NCBI GenBank assembly: GCA_002049455.2
Contig: KV918822.1
Span: 236,332-300,331 of the forward strand
Direction: 5' to 3'
DNA from: Porphyra umbilicalis
Lineage: Eukaryota > Rhodophyta > Bangiophyceae > Bangiales > Bangiaceae
DNA length: 64,000 bases
Shown: positions 54,178 to 64,000 of the stretch, piece by piece
How the letters are laid out: each line of letters starts with the position of its first letter
Numbering within the stretch: the first letter of the stretch is position 1
Notes under the pieces: model-generated
The model's database searches: none
What the model was told of the DNA's origin: nothing
Seen by the model: the letters and a program-made list of their open reading frames with translations, nothing else
Translations under genes and position numbers: made by a program

Positions 54178-54933
54178 CCTTTGGACTTTTTCCCATCGAG
54201 GGCCCTTTTTCGATGACATCTCGATGACACCGGGACCCGCCAGGATCCGGGTGCTGGGACGGGGTTTCAATGGACATCGATGAGATGCTCGATGGGGATT
54301 GAGAATTCACTTATAATAATTTAAGTACTCTCGTACATGTATTGTGTGACGGCATCTTACCTCGTTCGACACCGCCGTGGTCGACGTTCCTTCGTCGTGG
54401 TCCGGACCCCCGTTGAAGGCAAGGCGGCAGTCGTATGATGATGCGTGCCGAACGTGCTTGAACGTAGAAGACAGTCACTCGGTAATTTGACTGTACTGAC
54501 CGTGGTTTGTTCGGACGCTCGCAGTCCTCTGCCCCGTGCTTCGGGGTGCTCGGGGTGCGGCGACATAGGGTTTTTCTTGCTTGTGGAGATGAAGCCAAGT
54601 CGCGTTCACGGCACTCGTCCTCGTGAAGAAGACGACGTGCACGGTGATCGCGACGACGGCGAATCGGCGACTGCTGAGACACTTTTCAACTCAATTACCA
54701 ATGCAATGCATCCTGGTCAAACGCAAAATCTCTGCTGCTCACGTCAGGTCGCACATTCGGTCATCAATCGGATGGATCGCGGTTGGGCCTCTCCGGCCAA
54801 GTCTCATCGAGACGGTGGGCTCGATGATATGTTCGATGGGCCTCATCGAGACAATTTTTGATGGATCGATGGCTCATCAACGGGTCGATGACATGCCGAT
54901 GGACAAAAAGTCCCAAGCAGACGATGGTGAGTA
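54178..54933. other. TCGATG-rich intergenic stretch
   Basis: Words such as TCGATGA, CATCGA and TCGATGG recur often at 54190-54300 and 54780-54910. They include a loose inverted pair, CCCATCGAG ... CTCGATGGGG (about 54189 and 54282). No coding frame is convincing. Confidence 0.4.
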
Positions 54934-55901
54934 TGGTGCTTTGCTGAGAAATGGAGCATGCACGTTTGCGCAAACAAACATGCACACCCGACCACTGCGA
55001 GCATTGACCCGTGCTGTGGGGAGACCCATGATATTTCCGGGTGATGTGTGACATGTCAAGCATCCCGACTAGGTTCGCCGGGCCCTTGGGCCGACAACGG
55101 CTGACAGGAGCTGGAAAACTGCACTCTAAGTGACCCGGTGGCAAGTACCTGCTGACACCCGCGGTGGTCTTTGTGAAACGATGCCAGAACATGCACGCTG
55201 ACAGCCTAAGCAGGACAAGACTTCTTAAGCCACCGGCCACAGCGGTGCCGTCAGGAGCGTCCGCCCTAACCGGCCCCTCATGTTTGCTCGCAGAGGCTGA
55301 ATCGGCCTCCGAACATGCATGACGTTTGAGGAGTTCTTGCAATTCTTTTCTCTCCGTTCGGGCCGTTCATTGGCCCTCCGAACACGTGAGCTCCGTGACC
55401 AGTAGATCGCCTTTGTTTATTGACATCGAGACGTGTCACTGACATTCTTTTGACCAATCACCATCGATGAAGGGTACAGCAGTGACTGGATCCAGCCCAC
55501 CTGCGTTTCTTCTGGGGCACCAGATGGCACAGGTGCGCAGTCTCTGTCTTGTGGACCGTGGAGAGCCGGCCCAAATACTGTGAAACTAGGCCGCCTGACG
55601 CAGCCAATGGGCGCGTGATCACATTCATTGAACCGGTATTCTGACAGGGTTTGGGCAGTGTTGTTGACATTGAATAATGAGAAGTCATTGGCTGCATGAT
55701 GAGCCCTCAGTCCCACGTCTTACGATGTGCCAGTGGGTGGCTGTGGCTTTCGCCGGTGATGCCAGGTGCAATTGCACTTGGGACGCTATCGGTCCCCTGA
55801 AGCCAGGTGAGACACGATCTGATGGACATCCTGACATCGGTCCACCTCGGCAAACGTTTGCACTCGCAAACGTGCATGCTCCATTTCTCAGCAAAGCACC
55901 A
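54934..55901. mobile_element. TA-flanked non-autonomous DNA transposon, 968 bp
   Basis: Perfect 37-bp terminal inverted repeats start TGGTGCTTTGCTGAGAAATG (54934-54970 and 55865-55901). A TA lies immediately outside each end (54932-54933 and 55902-55903). The interior has no transposase-like frame. The TA duplication suggests mobilisation by a Tc1/mariner-type enzyme. The perfect ends suggest recent activity. A GCAAACGTTTGC palindrome lies next to the right repeat (about 55853). Confidence 0.88.
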
Positions 55902-55903
55902 TA

Positions 55904-56784
55904 GCAAAAGTTCACAATAGAGACCTTCCGCGACTGCGACGTGGGTATCGAATGTGGGTAATTTGTGGGTCGCCCGACTGGTTTTTTAAGGAAGCCACAT
56001 CCACCCCTTCGGAGCTTCGGCATGTATCAAATGTGGGTCGGCGGTCTTACCACACACCTTGCGGATTCGCTTACAGTGTCCGGGGGGAGACTGCTGACGG
56101 CGCCGGTGTTGGCGCCCTGTGCGTACGCCAGCGATTGCGGGTGGACTGCCGACGGCGCAGGTGACGGAGTCAGGAACACTGGACAATGAGGAGTTGATGG
56201 CCATGATCAAAGCAGCTTGGTAAAAAAGGAACAGAAGGATCGTCGGGTGGGTGGGTGGTGGGGGGACGGTTCCAGCGACACCGTGGAGGCGCGGCGGGGG
56301 AAGGGCGCCGGATATGTGAGAAAACAGCGATCGGGCGTCTTTCCTTGGGAACCCATACAACTGGGCATCGAAGGCCAACGGATGCCAGCGATTGGCAGAA
56401 AAAACAATGTATGCAACGTCTGCACAGCTTTCGCTGGCGCCCACGTCTCCAACCCCACGGCCGCCCACCCCTCCACGTCGACGGGCACGGCGTCGCCGCG
56501 GCACGGCCACGTCGGTGATGCCGTCGGCGGCCACCCCCGCGGCCAAGCCCGCTGCCACAATGCCGACCGTCACAGCGCCGCCGACCTCCCGCGGCGATGG
56601 CGATTCAATGTCGGCGGCCTAGGCGGCTGCTGTTGACTCGTCGTTGGCCGTGTCGGCGGCTGTGCTCTCGGCGTCGTCGTCCGCGGCGCTGGTCGTTGGC
56701 CTTGGCAGCACCGTAGACCCGACGATGGTATCGCTTGCGGCGCCCGACGTTGGCGGTGGTGGAGGCACGATGGGAGGGATGGGC
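55904..56784. other. Intergenic DNA without a gene
   Basis: Frames on both strands overlap without domain signal. The left part is the outer flank of the TA-flanked element; the right part is the 3' flank of the membrane-protein gene at 56785-57840. Confidence 0.35.
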
Positions 56785-57840
56785 TCAAGCAGGGTTGGAG
56801 CGATGGTGGCTGCGCCACTGCCTCTGCTGACCCCACACGGTAATCAGCACCACCACCACGTTGCCCACCGCTGTGATGAGCGCCGTGGCGATCGCCGCTA
56901 CGCCCAAAATGATCGCCACGAGCACTTTCGCATTGACGTCGGCGTCTGGCGGGACAACCTCCTCAGGAGTTTGCTCCGTGGGCGACTGGTTATGAGGGCG
57001 TAAGACGCGCCATAACGGCGTAAAGTTGGGGCCTGGGCCGTGCGAAGGCGGAGCGAAGTCGTGCCGGGTCCGGTTGAAATTCTCGAGAGCACGGAACCTT
57101 ACCGAAGAGGGTTGCCACTCGGTCATCACAAGCGGGTCTAATGGAGCGGAAGAAAGGGCGACAGGTACCTGCAGCAGTGGGAAGAGGTCGCCTTGATAGC
57201 TCACGGTGACGTTGGAATCACAGAGCGAGTACGAGCACCGCTTTCGTACGACCATCTCGGACGTGGTGCTCGAGTAACTCTCGAACAGGCCACCCGTGAT
57301 GAAGCTCGGTTGTGCACAGGCATTGAGCGTGTCGGGTGGCACAAGTTGTCCGCCGCACAGAGCCGTACGCGTAGTGCGAAGAGGCACTATCTCGGCGTCG
57401 ACGGCGCAGATAGTAGTCCGAACGAAGCCCGCAGCCGCCACCCCCGCCTCGGAGGTGGCACCGAAGTGTACCTCCCAATCGGCCTCGGCGTCTGTCTCTG
57501 ACGTCACCACGGCTGCACATGACCCGCCGCCCTCTACCACCTTCGTCCATTGGAGGGATCCTATCCACTCGTTGACGCCGATGGCCAGTGAGCGAACGTA
57601 CTCGCTCGGGAAGCAGCGCTGGGAACCCGGAGGCTCAAAAGAGTCCTCGGCTTGACCATCTGGGGGGCGGGCGATAGGTACGGGGTACACTTGGTCGGCA
57701 GGCACACGAGAAGAACAAGTGGACAGCGCCTCGCCCGTGACCGTCGAGGCCACTGCGACAAAGACTGCCATGCACACCGCGAGTGCCGCCGAGGCCGAGC
57801 ATGCCAGGAGCAGGGACCCTTGCTGATCACAAGCCGCCAT
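56785..57840 (-). CDS. Two-helix membrane protein with Cys-rich ectodomain, unknown
   Basis: The ATG at 57840 gives 351 residues; the open frame extends a little further upstream but only from a TTG. Residues about 8-35 form a hydrophobic segment (LLLACSASAALAVCMAVFVA), likely a signal peptide or signal anchor. A second strong hydrophobic segment lies near the C-terminus (VLVAIILGVAAIATALITAV), followed by a short basic tail. Between them lie several cysteines, N-glycosylation sequons (DSNVTV, NFNRT, HNQS) and a proline-rich stalk. The layout suggests a type I surface or secretory-pathway protein. I do not recognise the family. Confidence 0.6.
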   Translation of the reverse strand: MAACDQQGSLLLACSASAALAVCMAVFVAVASTVTGEALSTCSSRVPADQVYPVPIARPPDGQAEDSFEPPGSQRCFPSEYVRSLAIGVNEWIGSLQWTKVVEGGGSCAAVVTSETDAEADWEVHFGATSEAGVAAAGFVRTTICAVDAEIVPLRTTRTALCGGQLVPPDTLNACAQPSFITGGLFESYSSTTSEMVVRKRCSYSLCDSNVTVSYQGDLFPLLQVPVALSSAPLDPLVMTEWQPSSVRFRALENFNRTRHDFAPPSHGPGPNFTPLWRVLRPHNQSPTEQTPEEVVPPDADVNAKVLVAIILGVAAIATALITAVGNVVVVLITVWGQQRQWRSHHRSNPA

Positions 57841-58343
57841 AGGAGCACAGGCGCCAAAGCAGCGCTCACTCCACAGCAAGAACAGGGTGTACTCCGCGGT
57901 GCGGGTGTGGCACGGACAACGCGGCTGCGGCTCAGCGGTAGCGTCGGCGTGGTTGTCAGTCCACTGCGATCGGCGTCACGCACGAAAGCGCCACGGGGGG
58001 GGGTAGCTGGGCCTCCCAAGCGGTGGGGAAACCCCGTCAAATGGGAGGCAGTTGTGCTGGGGTACACGGGGGGGGCAGCCGCCACAGCTGGACGTCGCAG
58101 CTGAACGTCGCAGCTGGACCGCTGACGCGCACGCGCGGGTGTCCAAGGTCGCGTCCGGGACCGGCGCGCTTGGGCCCTTCGTAGAAATGCTCGGCCACCA
58201 ACCACAATGGAGCTGGGGATCCTTGCTGCATGATGCAACAAGGATCGCCAGCGCAGCGCTCACTAAAGCCAGGCTCGTGACAAGCCGGAAGTTCTTCTCA
58301 TGCACCACTGGTTCTCGGCGAGAACTTCTCTCACAGTACTGTA
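57841..58343. other. Upstream flank with a signal-peptide-like partial frame
   Basis: On the minus strand, about 58303-58010, a frame reads HEKNFRLVTSLALVSAALAI, then VASCS and a Cys/Pro-rich stretch. It resembles in plan the start of the neighbouring membrane protein. It has no in-frame ATG at the right place, so it may be a broken paralogue or chance. No gene is called. Confidence 0.3.
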
Positions 58344-58475
58344 CAGCCGCTCTCCTAAAAATCTCACACTGCAACTGTTGCAAAACTCTTGCAAAACGGC
58401 CTCCACGCGGTCGTCGAGGCCGATTTGTATAAGTTGTGCAACAGTTGGAGTGAGATGTTTTTGAGAGAACAACTG
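58344..58475. mobile_element. 132-bp foldback MITE with TA duplication
   Basis: The ends CAGCCGCTCTCCTAAAAA and (inverse) CAGTTGTTCTCTCAAAAA are each preceded by TA (58342-58343 and 58476-58477). The inverse similarity continues through CAACTGTTGCA to a central palindrome around CGGCCTC/GAGGCCG. The whole element can therefore fold into one hairpin. Related copies are at 21328-21434 and, as a half, at about 13084-13125. Confidence 0.8.
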
Positions 58476-58477
58476 TA

Positions 58478-59459
58478 TAATACAGTACAGTCTGTCTCCA
58501 ATGCTGTGCACCCTCTACAGTATGGCGATCGTATGACCAGCAAGTAGCCTCGGTTTTTCGTGCAGCAGACGACGATCGGAAGCCACGATCGCCCTTGATC
58601 GTACCGTAGAGGCCGGTCGACCGCGTTTGATACTATCCACCCCTGCGTAGAAAAGGCCTGCTTGAGGGCATATCCAGCAATGGAGCCAACCGCCAAACCC
58701 AACGACCACGTGTCAGCAACGTGGGGCCCTAGGGCCCTGCTACTGGCTCTCCAACCGTCGAGCCAAAACTAAAGTAGATTTGGATCACATCCTAGCCACC
58801 ATTGCCCGTTTGGCAAAACCGTGCCACGTTTTTGTGTTTGGGTGTTTGGATCTATTGGTGGAGACGCTCTCACCGGCGGTGTGGCCACCCCTGGGCAAAG
58901 CGTCCACCCGCGTTTCCAGGCGGGCTACTCGTGTGCGAGTCCTGACCAAGACGGATGCCCGATATCGCGTGCAAGCCACCACCACCCCCACCACCCCCCC
59001 CCCCCCGCGTCGCGCCGCGGTGGAGCGGCGCCCAGCGGTGGTGGCGCCCGCCGCCCCCGCCCGCTAGCGGTGCTTGCCGGCCGCGGTGCCGCCGCGGAGC
59101 GCCGCCCGCCCACCTGCTCGCGCGGCGCCGCGGGGCGGGTCGCCGACGGCTCCTCGCAGCGCCTACCCGCGAGCCGCCGCGCAACGACCGCTGCGCGCGG
59201 CGGGCGTGCCCGCCTCCCCGTAGAGGCGGCCGCCGCCGCCGCCACTGGCGGCCGCCGCCCAATGTGGTGACGCCCCGCCGCGGCCGCTGCTCCCCCCCCT
59301 CGCCCCGCCGCGACCGCCGGTCCGCGCCGGTCGGCGGCGGCGCGTGCGTCCCCGCGTCTTTTGCCCGCCCCCCACGCGGCGTTTGCGGCTGCCCCCGTGG
59401 TTTTGTTTGCCCCCCCAACCGTCCCCTCCCCCCCCGCCGCCCCGGGGCCACGCGCCACC
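58478..59459. other. Upstream region of the WD40 gene
   Basis: Mixed composition up to about 58960, then extremely GC-rich with C runs. No gene is supported. The last part may be the promoter and 5' UTR of the gene starting near 59460. Confidence 0.3.
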
Positions 59460-60428
59460 ATGGGCGCGGGTGATCCCCCCCCCCCCCGCTGCCGGCGGCG
59501 GTCGTCCCCGCCATGGCGGCGGCCGCCCACGGGGGCGCCCTCGACGCGCTCGCGCACCCCGGCGGGCTGCTCGTCGCGTACGGCGCGGGCGACGCGGTCG
59601 TCATTGCGGCGGGGGGGGACTTGACGCCCCTCGCCGTGCTGCCGCCGCCGCCGGCGCCGGCGCCGCGCCGCCGTGTCGCCGAGGCCGCCGGCGGGGCGGG
59701 CGCGGCGGTGGTCAATGGCGGCGGCGGGGGGGGGGGGGGGGGAGGGGGGGTGCCGGGAGACCCGCCGCCCCTGCGCTCCGTGACGGCCGTGGCGTGGCGG
59801 GCCGACGATGGGGCACTCGCGGCGGCTTATGGGGACACGGTCGTCATTTACGCGCCGACGGAGGCGGGCGGTGACGACGACGACGACAGCGACATTGACG
59901 GCAGCGGCGGCGGCGGCGGCGGCGGCGGTGGCGAGGCGGGCAACGTGGCGGGCCTCCCCGGCGCAGCGACCCCGCGGCTGCCCGTCTGGCGCGTCGACGC
60001 TGTCGAGGCGGTGCTGGTCGTGCCCCCCCACCCCCCCCCCCCCGGTGGGGCACCCCCCCCCTCCCCCCCCCCCCCCCCCCCCACCGGCGGTCGCGCGCCT
60101 CTCCTGGTCTTCCGCCGGTGACCGCCTCGCCGCCGTCGGTACGACGTCGGTCGTTTGGGCGTTGGGCCCCCCCCCCGCCCCCCCCGGCGCGGCCGCCTCC
60201 CCCCCGCGCTGGCAGCCGCAGCGCCCCCCCCCTTCCCCGGCAGCCCCGACGACGCCGTCCACGATTGGCGCGTGCTGTTGCAGCCGCCGCCGCCGGCGGG
60301 GCCGACCCCAACCGTCGGCGGCCTGTCGGCCGACGGGTCGCTCCTGGCAGCAGCGGCGGCGGGCGCGCCCGCGGGCGTCGTGTGGAGCATTGCCGCGTGC
60401 GTCGCGGCGGGCGTCGGCGGCGGTGCGA

Positions 60429-60471
<43 letters not shown>

Positions 60472-63251
60472 GTCGCCGCCCACCTCCCTGCGGCGGCAGA
60501 CGCGCGGCGCCCCCGTGTATGCAGAGTTGACGTTTGGGCGGTCGGGCGTCGCGTCGCTCGACTGGAAGCCCCGCGGCGGCGGCCACCCGGCGTTACTCTC
60601 CACCAACCGCGACGGCACGCTGCGCCTGTGGGCGCACGTCCCCCCCCCCGCGCCTGGCAGCGCCGGCGGTGGCGGCGGCACGTCCCCCCCCCCTACGGCG
60701 CGGACCCCGACGCGACGCCCTTTATGGCGGAGACCCCTTCGCCGGCGCAGTTGGGCAGGGAGGAGCTGGTGCCGATGGCGCCGCTGCCGCGGCCGCCGGC
60801 CTTGGCGCCGCGGCGGCGGCCACCGGCGATCGATCGCCAGCCGGCATCGGCGGTGGCGAAGCAGCTGATGGTGCGGGCACCACCGCCGCGGCCGCCGGTC
60901 TGGTTGGCCCGGCGGCGGCCGCCGGCGGTGGCTCGCCAGCGGGCGTGCGTGGCGGAGAAGGAGCTGGTGGAACGGGCGCCGCCGCCGCGGCCGCCGACTT
61001 TGGTGGCTTGGCGGCCGCCGCTGGCGGCCACTCGCCGGCGGGCGTGCGTGGAGGAGACGGAGCTGGTGGTGCGGGCGCCGCCGCCGCGGCCGCCGGCTTT
61101 GGTGGCTCGGCGGCCGCCGCCGGCGGCGACTCGCCAGCGGGCGTGCGTGGAGGAGACGGAGCTGGTGGTACGGGTGTCGACGCCGCGGCCGCCGACTTTG
61201 GTGGCTCGGCGGCCGCCGCCAGCGGCGACTCGCCAGCGGGCGTGCGTGGAAGAGACAGAGCTGGTGGGGCGGGCGCCGCCGCCGTGGCCGCCGATTTTGG
61301 TGGCTCGGCGGTTGCCACCGGCGGCGACTCGCCAGCGGGCGTGCGTGGGGGAGACGGAGCTGGTGGTACGGGCGTCGCCGCCGCGGCCGCCGACTTTAAT
61401 GGCTCGGCGGCCGCCGCCGGAGGCTACTCGCCATCATGCGGGGGGGGCGGCGGAGGTTTTGATTATGCGGGCGCCGCCGCCGCGGCCGCCGACTTTGGTG
61501 GCTCATCGGCCGCCGTCGGCGGCGACTTGCCAGCGGGCGTGCGCGGAGGAGATAGAGCTGGTAGTGCGGGCGCCACCGCCGCGGCCGCCGACTTTGGTGG
61601 CTCGGCGGCCGCCGCCGGCGGCGTTTCGCCAGCGGGCGGGCATGGAGAAGACGGAGCTGGTGGTGCGGGTGCCGCCGCCGAGGCCGCCGGCTTTGGTGGC
61701 TCGGCGGCCGCCGCCAGCGGCGACTCGCCAGCGGGCGTGCGTGGAAGAGACAGAGCTGGTGGGGCGGGCGCCGCCGCCGTGGCCGCCGATTTTGGTGGCT
61801 CGGCGGTTGCCACCGGCGGCGACTCGCCAGCGGGCGTGCGTGGGGGAGACGGAGCTGGTGGTACGGGCGTCGCCGCCGCGGCCGCCGACTTTAATGGCTC
61901 GGCGGCCGCCGCCGGAGGCTACTCGCCATCATGCGGGGGGGGCGGCGGAGGTTTTGATTATGCGGGCGCCGCCGCCGCGGCCGCCGACTTTGGTGGCTCA
62001 TCGGCCGCCGTCGGCGGCGACTTGCCAGCGGGCGTGCGCGGAGGAGATAGAGCTGGTAGTGCGGGCGCCACCGCCGCGGCCGCCGACTTTGGTGGCTCGG
62101 CGGCCGCCGCCGGAGGCTAGTCGCCATCATTCGGAGGGGGCGGCGGAGGTGTTGATGGTGCGGGCGCCGCCGCCGCGGCCGCCGTTTTTGGTGGCTCGGC
62201 GGCCGCCGCTGGCGGCCATTCGACGCCGGGCGTCCGTGGACGAGACGGAGCTGGTGGAGCGGGCGCCGCCGCCGCGGCGGCCGAGTCTGGTGGCTCGGCG
62301 GCCGCCGCCGGCGTCGACTCGCCAGCGGGCGTGCGTGAAGGAGACGGAGCTGGTGGTACGGGCGTTGCTGCCGCGGCCGCCGACTTTGGTGGCTCGGCGG
62401 CCGCCGCCAGCGGCGACTCGGCAGGGGGCGTGCGTGGAGGAGACAGAGCTGGTGAAGCGGGCGCCGCCGCGGCGGCCACCGACTTTGGTGGCTCGGCGGC
62501 CGCCGCCGGCGGCGATTTGCCAGCGGGCGTGCGTGGAGGAGACGGCGCTGGTGGTGCGGGCGCCGCCGCCGCGGCCGCCGACTTTGGTGGCTCGGCGGCC
62601 GCCGCCGGAGGTTACTCGCCATCATGCGGGAGGGGCGGCAAAGGTTTTGATGGTGCGGGCGCCGCCGCCACGGCCGCCGACTTTGGTGACTCGGTGGCCG
62701 GCGCCAGCGGCGACTCGCCAGCGGGCGTGCGTGGAGGAGACGGAGCTGGTGGTACGGGCGTCGCCGCCGCGGCCGCCGACTTCAATGGCTCGGCGGCCGC
62801 CGCTGGCGATGACTCGCCAGCGGGCGTGCGTGGAGGAGACGAAGCTGGTGGAGCGGGCGCCGCCGCCGCGGCCGCCGGCTTTGGTGGCTCGGCGGCCGCC
62901 GCTGGCGGCCACTTGTCGCAGGGCGTGCGTGGCGGGGAGGGAGCTGGTGGTGCGGGCGCCGTCGCCGCGGCCGCCGGCTTTGTTGGTTCGCTTTCGGTTG
63001 CGGGAGGTGGCTCCACAGCTGCAGGACCGGCCGCTGATGCGGCCGCCGCGGCGGCCGCAGCTCCCCGTTTGGCGGCTTTGCCTCACGCTCCCGTGGTTTT
63101 GGGCGGCGCGGACCCCCCGCCGGGTTCTTTTCTGTTCCAGTTGCGGGTGCGCCAGACCGCCACGGATAGAGCAGAGTTCTTCTGCCTCCGCGACGACCTG
63201 GCGGCCCATATCTTTATTGAGCGGGGGTCCCTTCTGGAGCCGTATCTGTAG
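59460..63251 (+). CDS. WD40-repeat protein resembling the Rav1/DmX (rabconnectin-3) N-terminus, frame broken at homopolymers
   Basis: The ATG at 59460 (GCCACCATGG) opens a leader that, allowing for a C-run shift, continues into AAAAHGGALDALAHPGGLLV. Beta-propeller blades then follow in order: LRSVTAVAWRADDGALAAAY with VVIYAP; VARLSWSSAGDRLAAVGTTS with VVWAL; GGLSADGSLLAAAAAG with VVWS; and VASLDWKPRG with LLSTNRDGTLRLWAHV (60540-60645). The blade order and spacing recall Rav1/DmX, which regulates V-ATPase assembly. Frames change at C and G runs (for example about 59480, 59730, 60060, 60166, 60640). After the propeller comes a 99-bp repeat and then a natural-looking C-terminus (GSFLFQLRVRQTATDRAEFF ... 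LEPYL) ending at 63249-63251. The usual long Rav1 C-terminal region is absent, so the family call is tentative; WD40 is fairly safe. Confidence 0.6.
60740..63080 (+). repeat. 99-bp coding minisatellite, about 23 units, with a higher-order duplication
   Basis: Units of 33 codons repeat the phrase GCGACTCGCCAGCGGGCGTG and GACTTTGGTGGCTCGGCGG. In the frame continuous with the C-terminus of the WD40 gene it encodes Ala/Gly text (DFGGSAAAAGGDSPAGVRGG); in another frame, open from 60118 to 63597, it encodes Pro/Arg text. A block of about four to five units is duplicated almost exactly 495 bp apart (start points 61246 and 61741). A single in-frame TAG at 62118-62120 (TAC in sister units) interrupts the Ala/Gly frame. 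Confidence 0.85.
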
Positions 63252-63637
63252 CGTTCAACGGTTTTTTTTTGCCATCATGGCTTTTTTTTTTTCCTCACAC
63301 ATTGGCACGTCGGCGGAAGCCACCACGCCGACCCGGGATAGGAAAAACTCTTGGACGGCCTCCTTTCTATCTAGGAAGACGGACGAGGCCGCCGCTCTGT
63401 ATGGCGTAGGCGGATGTCCGCGAGTGGCTTATACTTTCAAGCTGCAGCATGACTGGTGTACAAGTAAGAGGATTTTGCCGTGCTCGCTTCTCGGACGGAG
63501 TCGCAGGGTCGGACAGAGTCGGTGTGTAGGAAAAAAAAACCCGGCGAAGGGGAAAAAAAAACCGTGTATGATTGTCGTACAAAAGTCGATGCAGTAGTCG
63601 AGCACTCCACACGCGCAGAGACCCCACCGTCACAATT
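63252..63637. other. Intergenic spacer with T and A runs
   Basis: Runs of T at about 63261 and 63282 and runs of A near 63532 and 63555 break the GC-rich background. It separates two plus-strand genes and may hold the polyadenylation region of the first and the promoter of the second. I see no canonical motif. Confidence 0.35.
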
Positions 63638-64000
63638 ATGAACAGAGATACAACTCAAGCCAAGTCACCATCCGCGCAATCGCTGCCACTGGTACCACAG
63701 GCAGCGTCCTCCTCGTCGTCGCCCGATTCGCCAGCGGCCGCATTATGCGGCCGCGGCGTCATGGAACGGCTTGGACCCGATACGGTGTTCCTGGCCGCCG
63801 TGAAGCGGGCCTGCTTGGTCTGCAACGAGTTCCAGCCTCGCCCCTTCCTCCGCTTGACCGAGCCGATACCGGCCGAGGCCGCAGCGCGGCGGACAACGGC
63901 CGCGCTTGCGGCCGCGGCTGGTGATGCGCCGGTACGCGGCGACGCGTCGACGCCACCACTCGGAGAAGATGAAGACGGAGGCAATGCGGCCGCACTCGCG
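63638..64000 (+). CDS. 5' part of a gene running off the right edge
   Basis: From ATG 63638 (in MNRDTTQAKSPSAQSLPLVP) the frame is open for 121 codons to the window end. It has a Ser/Pro/Ala-rich start, then a better-structured segment, VMERLGPDTVFLAAVKRACL, leading to a CLVC pair and NEFQPRPFLRLTEPIP, then an Ala-rich acidic linker. The CxxC could start a zinc-binding unit. It is too short to name. The opposite strand is also open over part of this range, as is usual here. Confidence 0.5.
   Translation, partial: MNRDTTQAKSPSAQSLPLVPQAASSSSSPDSPAAALCGRGVMERLGPDTVFLAAVKRACLVCNEFQPRPFLRLTEPIPAEAAARRTTAALAAAAGDAPVRGDASTPPLGEDEDGGNAAALA

Noticed and set aside
1-64000. CRISPR arrays, bacterial operons, riboswitches
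   Set aside because: The regular arrays here lack spacers of constant length between identical short repeats, and gene structure is eukaryotic.

Overview
The window looks like nuclear DNA from a GC-rich eukaryote. It holds a cytosolic-type SRP68 gene, a JmjN/JmjC chromatin protein, GT-AG introns, a CACTA-type transposase and many DNA-transposon footprints. There is no bacterial operon structure. Very high GC, Ala/Gly/Pro homopolymer tracts inside conserved genes, few short introns and heavy repeat load fit a bangiophyte red alga (Porphyra/Pyropia type) best, but this taxon is an inference; another GC-rich alga is possible.

Layout. 1-6.7 kb: the 3' tip of a gene, a G-rich 47-bp minisatellite, a SANT/Myb-like gene, a dispersed repeat (called R1 here) and a tRNA-Thr(CGU). 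6.7-10.3 kb: repeats and GC-rich DNA with no convincing gene. 10.36-21.31 kb: a block bounded by 141- and 150-bp inverted repeats that start at TA dinucleotides; it holds a minus-strand spliced gene, a near-perfect 0.8-kb-arm foldback and a plus-strand spliced gene, none with a recognised function. 21.3-29.1 kb: MITEs, short arrays and one minus-strand membrane-protein ORF. 29.15-32.4 kb: a 138-bp, 23-unit minisatellite. 32.6-42.3 kb: a 2,172-residue ORF ending in JmjN-JmjC-Zn domains, convergent with a CACTA/Plavaka-like (TNP2-type) transposase. 43.8-45.7 kb: SRP68. 46.8-54.2 kb: a second R1 copy split by two complete insertions of one transposon family, each with its own 8-bp target duplication. 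54.9-58.5 kb: two TA-flanked MITEs around a membrane-protein gene. 59.5-63.25 kb: a WD40 gene resembling the Rav1/DmX N-terminal propeller, running into a 99-bp coding minisatellite. 63.64 kb to the end: the start of another gene.

How parts relate. Housekeeping genes (SRP68, WD40/Rav1-like, tRNA-Thr) sit as islands among mobile elements. The most interesting association is the tail-to-tail pair of a JmjC 2-oxoglutarate dioxygenase protein and a CACTA-like transposase. It recalls fungal transposons that carry TET/JBP dioxygenases. Several genes (SRP68, WD40, SANT-like) can be read only by changing frame at long C or G runs, which points to homopolymer length errors or to decay. Many open frames in the GC-rich and minisatellite stretches are by-products of composition and were not called as genes.
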